DNA of 64,000 bases, taken from the NCBI GenBank assembly GCA_022647575.1, contig JALCKY010000002.1, positions 186,001-250,000 of the forward strand, written 5' to 3'. Below are positions 52,790 to 64,000 of the stretch, in pieces. The position numbers and the translations under genes were made by a program. How positions within the stretch are numbered: position 1 is the first letter of the stretch; every line of letters begins with the position of its first letter. The stretch comes from Lachnospiraceae bacterium. GTDB lineage: Bacteria > Bacillota > Clostridia > Lachnospirales > Lachnospiraceae. The notes under the pieces are model-generated. The model was not told where the DNA came from. It did not search any database and saw only the letters and a program-made list of their open reading frames with translations.

Positions 52790-52802
52790 TTAATTGCTTT
52801 AA
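52790..52802. promoter_or_regulatory. TTAA-N5-TTAA operator, upstream site of the ABC promoter
   Basis: TTAATTGCTTTAA, about 20 bases upstream of the -35. Confidence 0.6.
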
Positions 52803-52828
52803 TTATATCGCTGCTTTTTTGTGCACTT

Positions 52829-53749
52829 TTATCTTCCGGAGAACGCTTCCCCGCTGCTTCCCGTCCTCTGCTGCATCCTGAGGATCCCGAATGCTCCCAA
52901 AAGTACGACTGCGACGCCCAGATACTGGGTCGTCCCGAGCTTCTCACCGAAGAGAAGGAAGGAAATCAGTGCTGCCACGATCGGCATGAACAGAAGGAAA
53001 ACTTTGACGATCCACACCGGGAAATGACGCAGGTTATAGTAATAAACCAGATAGATTCCGGTCTGCCCCAGTCCTGCGAGGCAGGCGGACAGAACCAGCG
53101 TGCCCGAGCTTCCCAGTTTGGCAAGGTCCCCGATCGTGCCCATGATGCAGGCAGTCACCGTGAAGAGGATCATCGTCACGAAGTTGTTGTAAAAAGCCAC
53201 GACATCATCCGGCTGCGGATTGTTTTTATCCAGCTGCGCGCTCTTGATGACAAATGCATTGATTGAAACAAAAAGTGCCGACAGGATAAAGAAGATATAG
53301 CCGATGTTGAAATGGAAATTCGCGAAGTCCACATTGAGAACCATGAAGACTCCGAAGAGCATGACCAGGCTGAAAAGCCAGTCCCATTTCGTAAATTTCC
53401 TTTTATAAATGATGACGGAGATCAGGTTGACGAAAATGATATCGCACTTCAGAAGCGCGGTGCCTGCTCCCGCCGGCGAAAGTGAAAGGCCGATAAACGC
53501 CGTCAGGTCAAGAAGGAATCCCAGGACCCCGATCAGAAGCAGCCGGCCGAGCACTCCTTTGACCGTGAGCAGCTTCTTCAGCTCGTCCTTCTTCCACATG
53601 ATGAAGAACAGAAGGATCATGGTGATGAAACGGATGACAATGCCGGTCGTAAAGACCGACATCTGCTTAACCGTCTGCTGGCTTGCCACGTAGTAGCTGC
53701 CCCAGATGACCGCCAGTATCAGAAGCGGTGCGATTTTTTTCGTTTTCAT
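52829..53749 (-). CDS. EamA/DMT-family transporter
   Basis: About 306 residues with ten membrane helices in two EamA repeats. It starts MKTKKIAPLLILAVIWGSYY. I chose the ATG at 53749, with AGGAG 9 bases upstream; it overlaps the transaldolase-like gene by 4 bases. In this context it may export a sulfonate product or import a precursor; DMT exporters are varied, so this is only a guess. Last gene of the operon starting at the Ldh2-type gene. Confidence 0.85.
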   Translation of the reverse strand: MKTKKIAPLLILAVIWGSYYVASQQTVKQMSVFTTGIVIRFITMILLFFIMWKKDELKKLLTVKGVLGRLLLIGVLGFLLDLTAFIGLSLSPAGAGTALLKCDIIFVNLISVIIYKRKFTKWDWLFSLVMLFGVFMVLNVDFANFHFNIGYIFFILSALFVSINAFVIKSAQLDKNNPQPDDVVAFYNNFVTMILFTVTACIMGTIGDLAKLGSSGTLVLSACLAGLGQTGIYLVYYYNLRHFPVWIVKVFLLFMPIVAALISFLLFGEKLGTTQYLGVAVVLLGAFGILRMQQRTGSSGEAFSGR

Positions 53750-54810
53750 ACAGCGCATCTCCTGACGAAATGAAGCAGTTCATCCTGGCTTTTCATGGTT
53801 TCCATCATTGTGTCCCGGTAAGCCCCGCTGTCTTTCGTTTCTTTAGCTTTCATTCCATTTTCCCGGTAAGCGCTTTTGAATTCCGGTACGGTCAGGAGTT
53901 CTTCCAAAATATGCCTGTCCGGCGTATCTTCAATGCGTTTCCGGATTTCCAGTCCGCAGGCATCAATTGCCTGCAGGCTTTTACCGCTGAGCAGAACCGT
54001 CAGTTCTCCTCCGATCATCTCCGACCAGGCATAATGGTTGCCGTCTGCCTGCAGCATCAGGTGCGCCCTGAAGCCTTTTTCACGGAAGACCCTGTAGATT
54101 TCCTTTGCCGTAAGGGTTCCGGCCCAGATCAGGCATTCCGGATCGATGAAAATGCCCCGTTCCTTAACTGCCTCATAAATCCACCGGTCGAATGTTCCCG
54201 GCCGGAAGGAGCAGGCCGGACGCAGAGTGCGTACTTCCAGACCCTCTGCCTCTCTGCGCTTCAGTCCTTTTTCAATGGCTTCCGCTGCCTGTACCGCCTG
54301 CATCGTGCTGAAGCAGAAATCTGCGCAGACATTCACGCCGCGGTAAGTCGCCTCTTCCATCGCTTTCATTCCTGCGGATGAAGCCGGTATGGAAGCCGTC
54401 ATATTGCGGCCAATGCTGTTGATGCGCAGCGCCGCCTCCAGCATGAGGGAAGTGCTGCGGAAGAACCGGATATTGACCGGCACCGCAAAGCGCCCTGCTG
54501 CCCCTCTTGTCCTGTCGTAAACAGGAAGGAGAGTCTTTGCACAGGAGGCCGCAGTTTCTTCCATGAGACAGGATGCGATTTCTTCCTCTGTCGTTTCCTT
54601 CATCCGGTCCAGAAGTTCCCCGATGCGTTCCTGCCAGGTTTCCGCATCCTTCCGGACTGACTCCGAAAAATCGGGTATCTTGCAGGAAGCACCGGTAACG
54701 CCGAGCTTCAGGCTGGAAGAAAGCTCCTCTTCCGAGCAGGTATCCAGACTCAGACCCGTCATCGGAAACAGTGACGTGCATTCATTTACTTTTCCGATTT
54801 TCTTTGCCAT
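53746..54810 (-). CDS. transaldolase-like protein lacking the catalytic lysine
   Basis: About 354 residues from MAKKIGKVNECTSLFP (RBS AGGTAGG). The fold is recognisable: GRNMTASIPASSAGMKAMEEATYRGVNV matches in two parts the transaldolase NLLVKVPAT segment and the following strand, and EKGLKRREAEGLEVRT and WSEMIGGELTV fit long-form transaldolases of Bacillota. At the Schiff-base position the Lys is Ser (ASIPAS), and the N-terminal Asn-bearing GATTNP segment is GASCKIP. It is unlikely to be a normal transaldolase. It is encoded between the RpiB-like isomerase and EamA genes. Confidence 0.75.
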   Translation of the reverse strand: MAKKIGKVNECTSLFPMTGLSLDTCSEEELSSSLKLGVTGASCKIPDFSESVRKDAETWQERIGELLDRMKETTEEEIASCLMEETAASCAKTLLPVYDRTRGAAGRFAVPVNIRFFRSTSLMLEAALRINSIGRNMTASIPASSAGMKAMEEATYRGVNVCADFCFSTMQAVQAAEAIEKGLKRREAEGLEVRTLRPACSFRPGTFDRWIYEAVKERGIFIDPECLIWAGTLTAKEIYRVFREKGFRAHLMLQADGNHYAWSEMIGGELTVLLSGKSLQAIDACGLEIRKRIEDTPDRHILEELLTVPEFKSAYRENGMKAKETKDSGAYRDTMMETMKSQDELLHFVRRCAV

Positions 54811-54872
54811 TTTCCTACCTGCCCGGCCAAGCCGCATAAGTTCTGTTTCCCTCCGGATTGCTCCGGCTGTCT

Positions 54873-55373
54873 TTACTGCTCTTCTTTCTTGTTTCCGTAG
54901 ATCTCGCCTTCATACTGCTGAACCGTCGAGAAAGCCTTGATCAGGTTTTTCTGTCTCCAGTCTTCCAGATCCTGAAGGAATTCCGTGTTCAGGAAAGTAT
55001 CGACGATCGCGCATCCTGCAAACGGAGCGGTAATCCATCCGCCCATGGTCAGGACATTCGCGTTGTTGATGGCACGTGCCTTCATGGCTGCAAATGTGTT
55101 CTCGCAGACAGCGGCATAAACGTTCGGGTACTTGTTGGCAAGGATGTTCATGCCCATGCCCGTACCGCAGATCAGGATGCCTTTTTCGAACTCGCCCGAG
55201 GAAATCCTCGGAGCCACTTCATGGGCAACGAGATAATACATTTTCGGCTGGTCCGCGCTCTGCGTTCCGAGATCCGTGACTTCCCATCCTTCTTCCGTCA
55301 GATGCTTCTTGACTGCTTCCTTCAGTTCAAATCCGGATCCGTCCGACCCGATGACAATTTTCTTTTCTGACAT
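54873..55373 (-). CDS. RpiB/LacAB-family sugar isomerase
   Basis: A 166-residue isomerase starting MSEKKIVIGSDGSGFEL. The catalytic cysteine is in LICGTGMGMNILAN. RpiB enzymes shift carbonyls in C4-C6 sugar phosphates. Together with the split transketolase this matches SqwI, which in the transketolase type of sulfoglycolysis interconverts sulfoerythrose and sulfoerythrulose (recalled, not verified). A role as a plain ribose-5-phosphate isomerase is the alternative. Confidence 0.82.
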   Translation of the reverse strand: MSEKKIVIGSDGSGFELKEAVKKHLTEEGWEVTDLGTQSADQPKMYYLVAHEVAPRISSGEFEKGILICGTGMGMNILANKYPNVYAAVCENTFAAMKARAINNANVLTMGGWITAPFAGCAIVDTFLNTEFLQDLEDWRQKNLIKAFSTVQQYEGEIYGNKKEEQ

Positions 55374-55376
55374 GAT

Positions 55377-56333
55377 TCAGTTTTCTCCCTTCATCCTGAT
55401 GGCCTCTTTGGCCGCTTTTACGATATCTTCTGCAAGCAGGTTGTATTCCTTCATGAGGTAATCCATTTTGCCGACCTGTCCGAAACGATCCTGGAACCCG
55501 ATGCGTTTGACCGGTGCCGGTGCATTTTCGCTTAAGACTTCCATGACCGCAGAGCCGAGTCCGCCGATGACGGAATGGTTCTCGCAGGTGACGGCGCAGC
55601 CCGTCTTCTTAACGCTCTGTAAAATCAGTTCTGAGTCGATCGGCTTGATTGTATGAAGGTTGATGACTTCCGCACTGATGTTTTCTTTGGCAAGTTCTTC
55701 CTGGGCAAGGAGTGCCTGCTCGACTTCGATGCCGGATGCAAACAGCGTGACGTCTTTTCCTTCGCTTACGACCGTGCCTTTGCCGAGCGTGAACTTTGTG
55801 CCTTCTTTGAAAATCTTCGTTGCTTCCTTGCGGAAGAGGCGGATGTAGACCGGACTCTTCGTCTCAAGTATCTGCGGGAAGATCTCGCGCAGCTGCACGG
55901 AATCAACCGGTTCATAGATGATCATTCCCGGGATGTTGCGCATGATGGAAATGTCTTCCGTCGGCATATGTGTGCCGCCGTTGAGCTCCGCCGTGACGCC
56001 CGGATCCGATCCGCACATCTTGACGTTCAGTCCTGCATAGGCAACCGACAGCGTTGCCTGGTCGCAGACTCTTCTTGTGGCAAATGTACCGAATGTATGA
56101 GTGAACGGGATCTTGCCCATTGCCGACATGCCTGCCGCAACGCCGATCATATTGGCTTCCTGGACGCCGCATTCCACGGTCCTGCCCGGGACTTCCTTCG
56201 TGAAGCGCTTCGTGCCGGCTGCGTTGGAAAGGTCGGCTTCGACGGTAACGATCCTGTCGTCTTTCTTTGCATATTCAATCAGAAGATCGACATAAGTCTC
56301 CCTGAATCTTTTCTCTTCCTTTTCGAAATTCAT
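55377..56333 (-). CDS. transketolase, C-terminal subunit
   Basis: About 318 residues from MNFEKEEKRFRETYVD; the ATG overlaps the stop of the N-terminal subunit gene by 1 base (TAATG). It contains the pyrimidine-binding and C-terminal domains, with TVEADLSNAAGTKRF, GVQEANMIGVAAGMS and TCENHSVIGGLGSAVM. With the other half it would form a two-chain transketolase. In this cluster it may act on sulfofructose (SqwH-like, sulfofructose to sulfoerythrose and then sulfoacetaldehyde). The frame is open upstream. Confidence 0.88.
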   Translation of the reverse strand: MNFEKEEKRFRETYVDLLIEYAKKDDRIVTVEADLSNAAGTKRFTKEVPGRTVECGVQEANMIGVAAGMSAMGKIPFTHTFGTFATRRVCDQATLSVAYAGLNVKMCGSDPGVTAELNGGTHMPTEDISIMRNIPGMIIYEPVDSVQLREIFPQILETKSPVYIRLFRKEATKIFKEGTKFTLGKGTVVSEGKDVTLFASGIEVEQALLAQEELAKENISAEVINLHTIKPIDSELILQSVKKTGCAVTCENHSVIGGLGSAVMEVLSENAPAPVKRIGFQDRFGQVGKMDYLMKEYNLLAEDIVKAAKEAIRMKGEN

Positions 56334-57157
56334 TATTCCTGTCCTCCTTCGATTTCCGCGACTGCCTTTTTCCACATTTCTTCAGTAACCGGCATGTTAT
56401 GGGATGAAACCTTGTTCTCTGCAAAGTAAATGCCTTTGCCCTTGATCGTGTGGAGCAGGATCATGTGCGGCACGCCCTTTGTCTTCTTTGCCAGATCGAT
56501 TGCCTGGCTGATTGCCTTGCAGTCATGGCCGTCCACTTCCTGGACGTACCATCCGAAGGACTCCCATTTTGCTTTCAGCGGATAGAGTCCGTTGACTTCT
56601 TCCAGATAGCCGTCGATCTGCATGTTGTTGTAATCCGTGAAGGCTACGACATTGTCGAGCTTCTTGGAGCCGCCGAACATGGCTGCTTCCCAGATCTGGC
56701 CTTCCTGGCTTTCGCCGTCGCCGACGCAGGTGTAAACCGTAATATCTTTCTTATCCATCTTTGCTGCCATCGCCATGCCCATTGCAGCCGAGAAGCCCTG
56801 GCCGAGAGAGCCGGTCGTCATATCGATTCCCGTTGTCAGTCTCATGTCACAGTGGCTCGGCAGATGGGTTCCCGGGCGGTTCAGCGTAGAGAGCTGCTCA
56901 ACCGGGAAATAACCCTTGAGTGCCAGCGTTGCATAAAGCACCGGGCCGGCATGTCCCTTGGAAAGAACCAGACGGTCGCGGTCTTCCATCTTCGGATTTT
57001 CCGGATCGATGTTCATCGCGTCATAGTAAAGGACCGCCATGAGTTCTGCCAGATCGATTGCTCCTCCGACGTGTCCTACGCCGAGCTCGCCGATCTCCTT
57101 GATTGTCATTTTTCTGATTTCATTTGCTTTGGACTGAAGTTCCTTGTACTTATCCAT
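56333..57157 (-). CDS. transketolase, N-terminal subunit
   Basis: The 274-residue thiamine-diphosphate domain. The cofactor motif begins GDGESQEGQIWEAAM and ends in DYNNMQIDG; GHVGGAIDLAELMA and SKGHAGPVLYATLA are also typical. It pairs with the C-terminal subunit encoded directly downstream. SqwG-like by context. Such split transketolases are common in Bacillota, so the sulfosugar role rests on neighbours. Confidence 0.9.
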   Translation of the reverse strand: MDKYKELQSKANEIRKMTIKEIGELGVGHVGGAIDLAELMAVLYYDAMNIDPENPKMEDRDRLVLSKGHAGPVLYATLALKGYFPVEQLSTLNRPGTHLPSHCDMRLTTGIDMTTGSLGQGFSAAMGMAMAAKMDKKDITVYTCVGDGESQEGQIWEAAMFGGSKKLDNVVAFTDYNNMQIDGYLEEVNGLYPLKAKWESFGWYVQEVDGHDCKAISQAIDLAKKTKGVPHMILLHTIKGKGIYFAENKVSSHNMPVTEEMWKKAVAEIEGGQE

Positions 57158-57179
57158 GTTCCTTTCTTCCTCCTCTTGA

Positions 57180-58301
57180 TTACAGAATCGAAGTCAGAAG
57201 CGCTTCGACAGTTTTCTGGTTCATTTCAGCCGGTGTCAGCTGGATGATCGCCGCTCCGAGACCGACGGTCGCGATATGCGGAATGGCGTCTTTCTTTACT
57301 CCGATTTCATGGAGGCGCAGCGGCATGTTCATGCTCTTCATCAGGGCTTCAACGCCTTTGGCCAGCGCTGCGACGCTCCTGTATCCCAGGAATTTCGCAA
57401 GAGCCTGCATCTTCTCCGGACGCTTCTCTGCACTGATCTTGATGAAGGCAGGAAGGGTAATGGAGCAGGCTGTTCCGTGGCTTGCGCCGTATTCCACCGT
57501 GAGCGGGAAGCTCAGTGCGTGGATTCCGGTCGTACGTGTCTGGGAGAAGGAAACTCCCGCGATCAGCGACGCAAGGATCATGTTCCCGCGGGCTTCGATG
57601 TCGTCCGGCTTGTCATATGCTTTCTTGATGTTCTCAAGAATCAGCTTGCAGGCACCCATGCTCAGGTAATCGCAGATCGGCTTGGACTCCCTGTTCCAGT
57701 AAGCTTCGATCGCATGGCAGAACGCATCCATTCCCGTGGAAGCGGTAACCGGCGCCGGAAGCGTATAGGTCAGTTCGCCGTCGATCAGGGCGTAGTCTGC
57801 CCAGAAATTATTTTCCACAAAAGGCATCTTGATATGCTTGGACGGATTCGTGTAGACGCCGACGTTCGTCACTTCCGAACCGGTTCCTGCCGTTGTCGGG
57901 ATCAGGATCAGTTCCGTCTTGCGTTTTTTCAGCTTCTTCGTGCCGCCGCTGTAATAATCGTAAATGCTGCCCTTGTTCGTAACAAGGCAGGCAACCATCT
58001 TCGCCACATCGAGGGAGCTTCCGCCGCCGATTCCGACGACGCAGTCCGTCTTGTTGTCGCGTGCGACTTTGGCTGCCGCATCAACGGATTCTCCGGAAGG
58101 ATTCGGCTGGATGTCGCTGAAATAAGCGACCTTCTTGCCCTTCATTTTCTTCCCGATTTTCTGTGCGGTGCCGTTCTTGTAAAGGAACGGGTCGCAGACG
58201 ATCGTGACGTTCGTCCCTTCGATGAAATCAGCTGCACGGCCGGAAACGCCTGCACCGAAGCTGATATGCACCGGCATGCAAAAATCAAATCTGTCATCCA
58301 T
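57180..58301 (-). CDS. iron-containing alcohol dehydrogenase, candidate sulfoacetaldehyde reductase
   Basis: A 373-residue group III alcohol dehydrogenase: NAD site [13 protein letters not shown], metal ligands in [14 protein letters not shown] and [12 protein letters not shown]. Members of this family reduce sulfoacetaldehyde to isethionate (TauF, SarD). Next to the split transketolase this is the expected last step of the transketolase route. Other short aldehydes are possible. Confidence 0.88.
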   Translation of the reverse strand: MDDRFDFCMPVHISFGAGVSGRAADFIEGTNVTIVCDPFLYKNGTAQKIGKKMKGKKVAYFSDIQPNPSGESVDAAAKVARDNKTDCVVGIGGGSSLDVAKMVACLVTNKGSIYDYYSGGTKKLKKRKTELILIPTTAGTGSEVTNVGVYTNPSKHIKMPFVENNFWADYALIDGELTYTLPAPVTASTGMDAFCHAIEAYWNRESKPICDYLSMGACKLILENIKKAYDKPDDIEARGNMILASLIAGVSFSQTRTTGIHALSFPLTVEYGASHGTACSITLPAFIKISAEKRPEKMQALAKFLGYRSVAALAKGVEALMKSMNMPLRLHEIGVKKDAIPHIATVGLGAAIIQLTPAEMNQKTVEALLTSIL

Positions 58302-58353
58302 GTTTCTTCTCCTCCCGGCGAATCGCTCGCCTTATCATGACTTCCGGACAGGA

Positions 58354-61073
<2,720 letters not shown>

Positions 61074-61096
61074 ATTCTCCTCCGTCTGCTATTTGA

Positions 61097-61109
61097 TTAA
61101 CTGTTTTAA
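61097..61109. promoter_or_regulatory. TTAA-N5-TTAA operator, downstream site of the Ldh2 promoter
   Basis: TTAACTGTTTTAA, 23 bases before the Ldh2-type ATG. Confidence 0.65.
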
Positions 61110-61190
61110 TGTAAATTTCGTTTAAAATTTTGTAATTTGGGACATTTCGCTGTTTTTTGGTTTATTTTCTTGTAAAACAGTATCTTTTAC

Positions 61191-61203
61191 TTAAATCTTT
61201 TAA
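61191..61203. promoter_or_regulatory. TTAA-N5-TTAA operator, upstream site of the Ldh2 promoter
   Basis: TTAAATCTTTTAA, at the predicted transcription start of the Ldh2-glpK operon. Confidence 0.65.
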
Positions 61204-61214
61204 TTTATAACCTC

Positions 61215-61243
61215 ATACTATCATCCGATATGGCAAAAGTCAA
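61215..61243 (-). promoter_or_regulatory. promoter of the Ldh2-glpK-transketolase operon
   Basis: Minus strand TTGACT (61243-61238), 17-base spacer, TAGTAT (61220-61215). Leader of about 135 bases with two operators. Confidence 0.8.
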
Positions 61244-61280
61244 TATCCTTTCGAAGTGATTTCAGCCAAATCGGATGACT

Positions 61281-62804
61281 TTAATAAATGACGACTGCTT
61301 CATTTTCAAAAATCGTGGAAAATATCTGTCCCATGACAGCCGGCGGACAGTTGACGCATCCGTGGGAGCCGTCCGTCAGATAGATATTTCCGCCGAATTC
61401 CGTTCTCCAGGGAGCATCATGCAGGCCCTCGCCCTGATTGAACGGAGCCCAGTAGTCGACCGGAGAAGAATACCCCTGGGTGTCCAGCGTCCCCAGCGTC
61501 GCATGTTCTTCCTTATAATCAATATTGTAGCAGCCCTTATAGGTTTCCCGCCCTCCGGACGGAAGCCCGGTCACGACCGGAGTCGAAAGAACTAGGTTCT
61601 TGTCCTTGTAGAGCCATAAAGTCTGCTCGGCGATGCTGATCTCGACGTAGGACCAGCCCAGTCCCGAATTTTCATCCGACAGTCCGGAGACTGCATAGAC
61701 CGCATCATGCGAATCGGTATTGTGGGCTTCGATCTGTGTCTTCACATCCGCTGCCGTCGCTTCCTGATTCGTCTGCCATCCGTAATCTCCGCCGCCTTCA
61801 ATCGTGATCTCCGATCCGTCTCTCTGCGAAGTAAAGACAAACGGATTGTTGTAGGTATCGTGTGCGGAAGCCCAGCCGGCAACCAGTCCGGCAATGGCAT
61901 CCGTGCTCAGCGTAACCGTCGTGCCGTCATCCGAAAGAAGCGTCGCGATGGTCGGTCCGTCCAGGGTTTCCTTTCCATTAAAGAAATAATAATTCAGCCC
62001 TGCTGCCGTAATGTAATTGTTCCATTCTGCCTGGCGCTTCAGAAGTCCGGCATCGTCAGAGCGCACGGTCGGAAGTGTCTGATAAGTTTTCAGGTCCAGT
62101 GTATCAGACGCCGATTTGATGCAGCTCACGATGCGTTCCTTTACCGCCGGGATATCTACGGTCGTTCCGTCGACTTCCGGCACTACTTCATAGGTCCCGT
62201 CCGCCGCCACATTCAAATAGGCATTGACCGGCGTCAGCATCTCGCCTTCGCTGATTGAACGGAGGCTTTCTTCCGCATTTTCAAGTTTTGCTTCGTCATA
62301 GGATACGTCTGCATCAATGGTCAGGTTCTGCCGGAAAAGAAGACGGAAGGGCCAGAGCCATTCGTTCTGCTTTTCCATAAGGGAATCAACATCGCCGATG
62401 TTGGTGTAGGTCAGGTCGATATCCGTGCCGCGGATCACTTCATCCTCGCCGTCAATTGCCTTGAGCGTCAGAACATAGTCCGTATTTTTCTGCTGGAGTT
62501 TTTCCCGTGCTTCATCCGACGTCAGCCCGGCAGCGGAGGTTCCGTTGATCGTGGTGCGCGCAATGAACCGGTTATGATAGTAGGTTGCAAATCCGAAATA
62601 GAGGGAAATGAGAAGCAGGGCACCGGAAACGATAAGAAGCGTTCTGATCTTCTTCATTTTCTGCATGTGCAGCTTCTGCTGCCTGCTCATTCTGTTTGAT
62701 GTGCTGTTGGTGCGGACGCCGCGGGCGGTACCCGTCCTTCTGCGGACCGGATCCGTCTTCCTGCGGGCCGAACCTGCTTTTCCGCGAGATGAATTTATGC
62801 TCAT
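61281..62804 (-). CDS. L,D-transpeptidase with peptidoglycan-binding domain
   Basis: A 507-residue secreted, membrane-anchored enzyme. A basic N-terminus (about 1-50) precedes a signal anchor (IRTLLIVSGALLLISLYFG). A repeated peptidoglycan-binding-4-like region follows, then a C-terminal YkuD domain with SLWLYKDKNL-like start and the active site GSHGCVNCPPAVMG (Cys near 490). It forms 3-3 cross-links or attaches proteins to peptidoglycan. The TATAAT only 7 bases before the ATG suggests a leaderless or very short mRNA. Confidence 0.9.
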   Translation of the reverse strand: MSINSSRGKAGSARRKTDPVRRRTGTARGVRTNSTSNRMSRQQKLHMQKMKKIRTLLIVSGALLLISLYFGFATYYHNRFIARTTINGTSAAGLTSDEAREKLQQKNTDYVLTLKAIDGEDEVIRGTDIDLTYTNIGDVDSLMEKQNEWLWPFRLLFRQNLTIDADVSYDEAKLENAEESLRSISEGEMLTPVNAYLNVAADGTYEVVPEVDGTTVDIPAVKERIVSCIKSASDTLDLKTYQTLPTVRSDDAGLLKRQAEWNNYITAAGLNYYFFNGKETLDGPTIATLLSDDGTTVTLSTDAIAGLVAGWASAHDTYNNPFVFTSQRDGSEITIEGGGDYGWQTNQEATAADVKTQIEAHNTDSHDAVYAVSGLSDENSGLGWSYVEISIAEQTLWLYKDKNLVLSTPVVTGLPSGGRETYKGCYNIDYKEEHATLGTLDTQGYSSPVDYWAPFNQGEGLHDAPWRTEFGGNIYLTDGSHGCVNCPPAVMGQIFSTIFENEAVVIY

Positions 62805-62811
62805 ACGTAAG

Positions 62812-62839
62812 ATTATAAAGGATTCCGGCCAAGATGCAA
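62812..62839 (-). promoter_or_regulatory. promoter of the L,D-transpeptidase gene
   Basis: Minus strand TTGCAT, 16-base spacer, TATAAT (62817-62812). The predicted start falls on or next to the ATG at 62804. Confidence 0.6.
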
Positions 62840-62932
62840 GGCCGGGTGCGCACGGATTCTCCTGCTTCTGCCATTCCTGTCTCCTGCCGGAGTCCGTCCC
62901 GGAAACCCGCCGGAGTCTGCGGACTTTTATAT

Positions 62933-63422
62933 CGCCCGGAGCCGGAAGCAGAGGGCAGGATGACGATAGCGCCGGCTTCGTCGTTCTTTCCGCACGATGC
63001 GATGGGCTGCGCAGAACTGTCTGAAGCGGGCTCTTTCATCTGCCTGCGGCAGGTCTTTGCAAGAGGCAGGGCCGCTCTGACACGCTTGCTTCTGCCGTTT
63101 CTGCACTCGCCGATGGATGGGCTGCTCCGAAAACTTGCGGGCTCCTTTCGTTGATAACAGTCCTCCGTGAGAGACAGTGTCTCTCACGGAGGATCGTTAC
63201 ATGCATGGGAAGGAGCCCGCTTCGAACAATTCTTCGCAGCCCATCGCATCGTGCAGAAACGGCGACGTAGCTGACGCTATCGTCAGAGCAGCCCTGTCTC
63301 TTACAAAGGCCTGATTGGACATAAAGAGAGCCCGCTGAGTTTTCGGAGCAGCCCATCCATCGGCGAGCGCGGAAAGAACAGAAGCAAGCGTGTCAGCCTG
63401 CCCTCCGCTTCCGGTTCCGGGC
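62933..63422. repeat. modular palindromic repeat element, copy 2
   Basis: A 490-base palindrome with outer arms starting CGCCCGGA (62933-62960 and 63395-63422 inverted). Order: module M2, module M1, central perfect hairpin (16-base arms 63161-63176 and 63178-63193, TCCTCCGTGAGAGACA), inverted M2, inverted M1. The modules match those at 32.4-32.9 kb but M1 and M2 are in the opposite order. No gene is supported inside. Confidence 0.85.
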
Positions 63423-63531
63423 GCGAAAAAGCAAGCGGAGCTCCGGCGGGCTGCCGGAACGGACCAGATGCGAAAAACCGGGAATGGCAGAAACGGGAGT
63501 TCCGTGCCAAGAGGACGGCAGAAGAAACGGA

Positions 63532-63999
63532 CTAGTGCGTGCCCTGACGGAAGATTGCGTTCTTGTGCGGATTCAGCGCGGCCATCAGAATCAGTCCGCC
63601 GCCGTAGCAGCTGATCAGCTCGCCGCAGGTAATCGTCAGAACCAGGAAAAGATAGACGTCCGTCACGCCATAGGCATACTTCAGGACAAGCGGCACGACA
63701 GCCGCATTGGCAATGACCGGCGGAAGCGGAACCAGAAATTTCTTTTTACGGAGCAGATAGCTTCCCACTGCCCCGATTAAAGTTGCGAGACTTCCGAAAA
63801 GAATATCCGGCAGGATGGCCCCGCCGAAAATATTGGCCAGAAGACAGCCGACAAAAAGACCCGGTACCGCAGCCGGAGTGAAAAACGGCAGCACGGTCAG
63901 GGCTTCGGAAATTCTTACCTGGATTGGTCCGTAGGAAATCGGTGCGAAAATGAGTGTCAGAACGACATAGATTGCGGCAATCGCTGCCGCCTGGGCAGT
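63532..63999 (-). CDS. queT: QueT-family transporter, 5' end cut by the window
   Basis: At least 155 residues with about five hydrophobic helices. Visible phrases include YGPIQVRISEALTVLPF and GLFVGCLLANIFGG, the QueT hallmark (putative queuosine-precursor ECF S-component, often under a preQ1 riboswitch). The reading frame enters from the right edge; the start is outside. Upstream control cannot be seen. Confidence 0.88.
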   Translation of the reverse strand, partial: TAQAAAIAAIYVVLTLIFAPISYGPIQVRISEALTVLPFFTPAAVPGLFVGCLLANIFGGAILPDILFGSLATLIGAVGSYLLRKKKFLVPLPPVIANAAVVPLVLKYAYGVTDVYLFLVLTITCGELISCYGGGLILMAALNPHKNAIFRQGTH

Positions 64000-64000
64000 G

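Noticed and set aside
53746..54810. calling this gene a functional transaldolase (tal or sftT)
   Set aside because: The catalytic lysine position is Ser and the Asn-bearing segment is altered, so the activity cannot be assumed.

Overview
The window looks like a chromosomal segment of an anaerobic, probably gut-dwelling Bacillota. By eye the base composition is a little over half G+C. Pointers to the group are the single-enzyme diaminopimelate route (DapL), the two-subunit P-protein glycine cleavage system, a Firmicutes-type LexA box, FMN and tandem glycine riboswitches, an ECF riboflavin transporter, and a GcvT-GlyA fusion. I would guess Erysipelotrichaceae or a neighbour, but this is inference. 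Almost all genes lie on the minus strand in compact operons with 1-11 base overlaps. I saw no tRNA, rRNA or CRISPR array.

Left third (1-31 kb), mostly housekeeping: a peptide ABC importer operon (6225 to 688) downstream of murI and an alkaline-phosphatase-superfamily gene; a plus-strand SOS unit (LexA box, conserved small protein, Y-family polymerase); dapF-dapL; uppS plus a polyprenyl synthetase interrupted by a frameshift; a diguanylate cyclase with C-terminal receiver domain followed by a HerA-like ATPase; and the glycine cleavage operon gcvT::glyA-gcvH-gcvPA-gcvPB-lplA-lpd. Upstream of that operon sits a complete tandem glycine riboswitch with a consensus promoter and terminator. An IS91-type transposase gene and a small acidic ORF now lie between riboswitch and operon.

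Middle (28.4-39.3 kb): alpha/beta hydrolase, small multidrug-export-family protein, hisC-type aminotransferase, tyrS, aldo/keto reductase with ferredoxin domain, NUDIX hydrolase, riboflavin transporter with its FMN riboswitch, a STAS protein next to a kinase-fold protein without catalytic residues, and a GntR-controlled ABC exporter with its own palindromic operator.

Right part (39.4-61.2 kb) is the most interesting region. It encodes two YihQ-like GH31 enzymes (one with all five sulfoquinovose-recognition residues), a GPH symporter, a TauE/SafE-type exporter, an AraA/FucI-type isomerase, a DUF4867 protein, a ROK regulator, a sugar ABC importer without ATPase, an EamA exporter, a transaldolase-like protein lacking the Schiff-base lysine, an RpiB-like isomerase, a split transketolase, an iron-type alcohol dehydrogenase, glycerol kinase and an Ldh2/MDH2 oxidoreductase. 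Together they fit sulfoquinovose (plant sulfolipid head group) breakdown by a transketolase-type sulfoglycolysis ending in sulfoacetaldehyde and isethionate. Six copies of a TTAA-N5-TTAA motif, two at each of the three promoter regions, define a likely ROK regulon. The window ends with an L,D-transpeptidase and a QueT-family gene cut by the right edge.

Two sequence-level themes recur. Two roughly 480-490 base modular palindromes (32.4 and 62.9 kb) share modules and a central hairpin. Four genes have their last few codons tandemly repeated past the stop codon in units of 17, 20, 20 and 25 bases.
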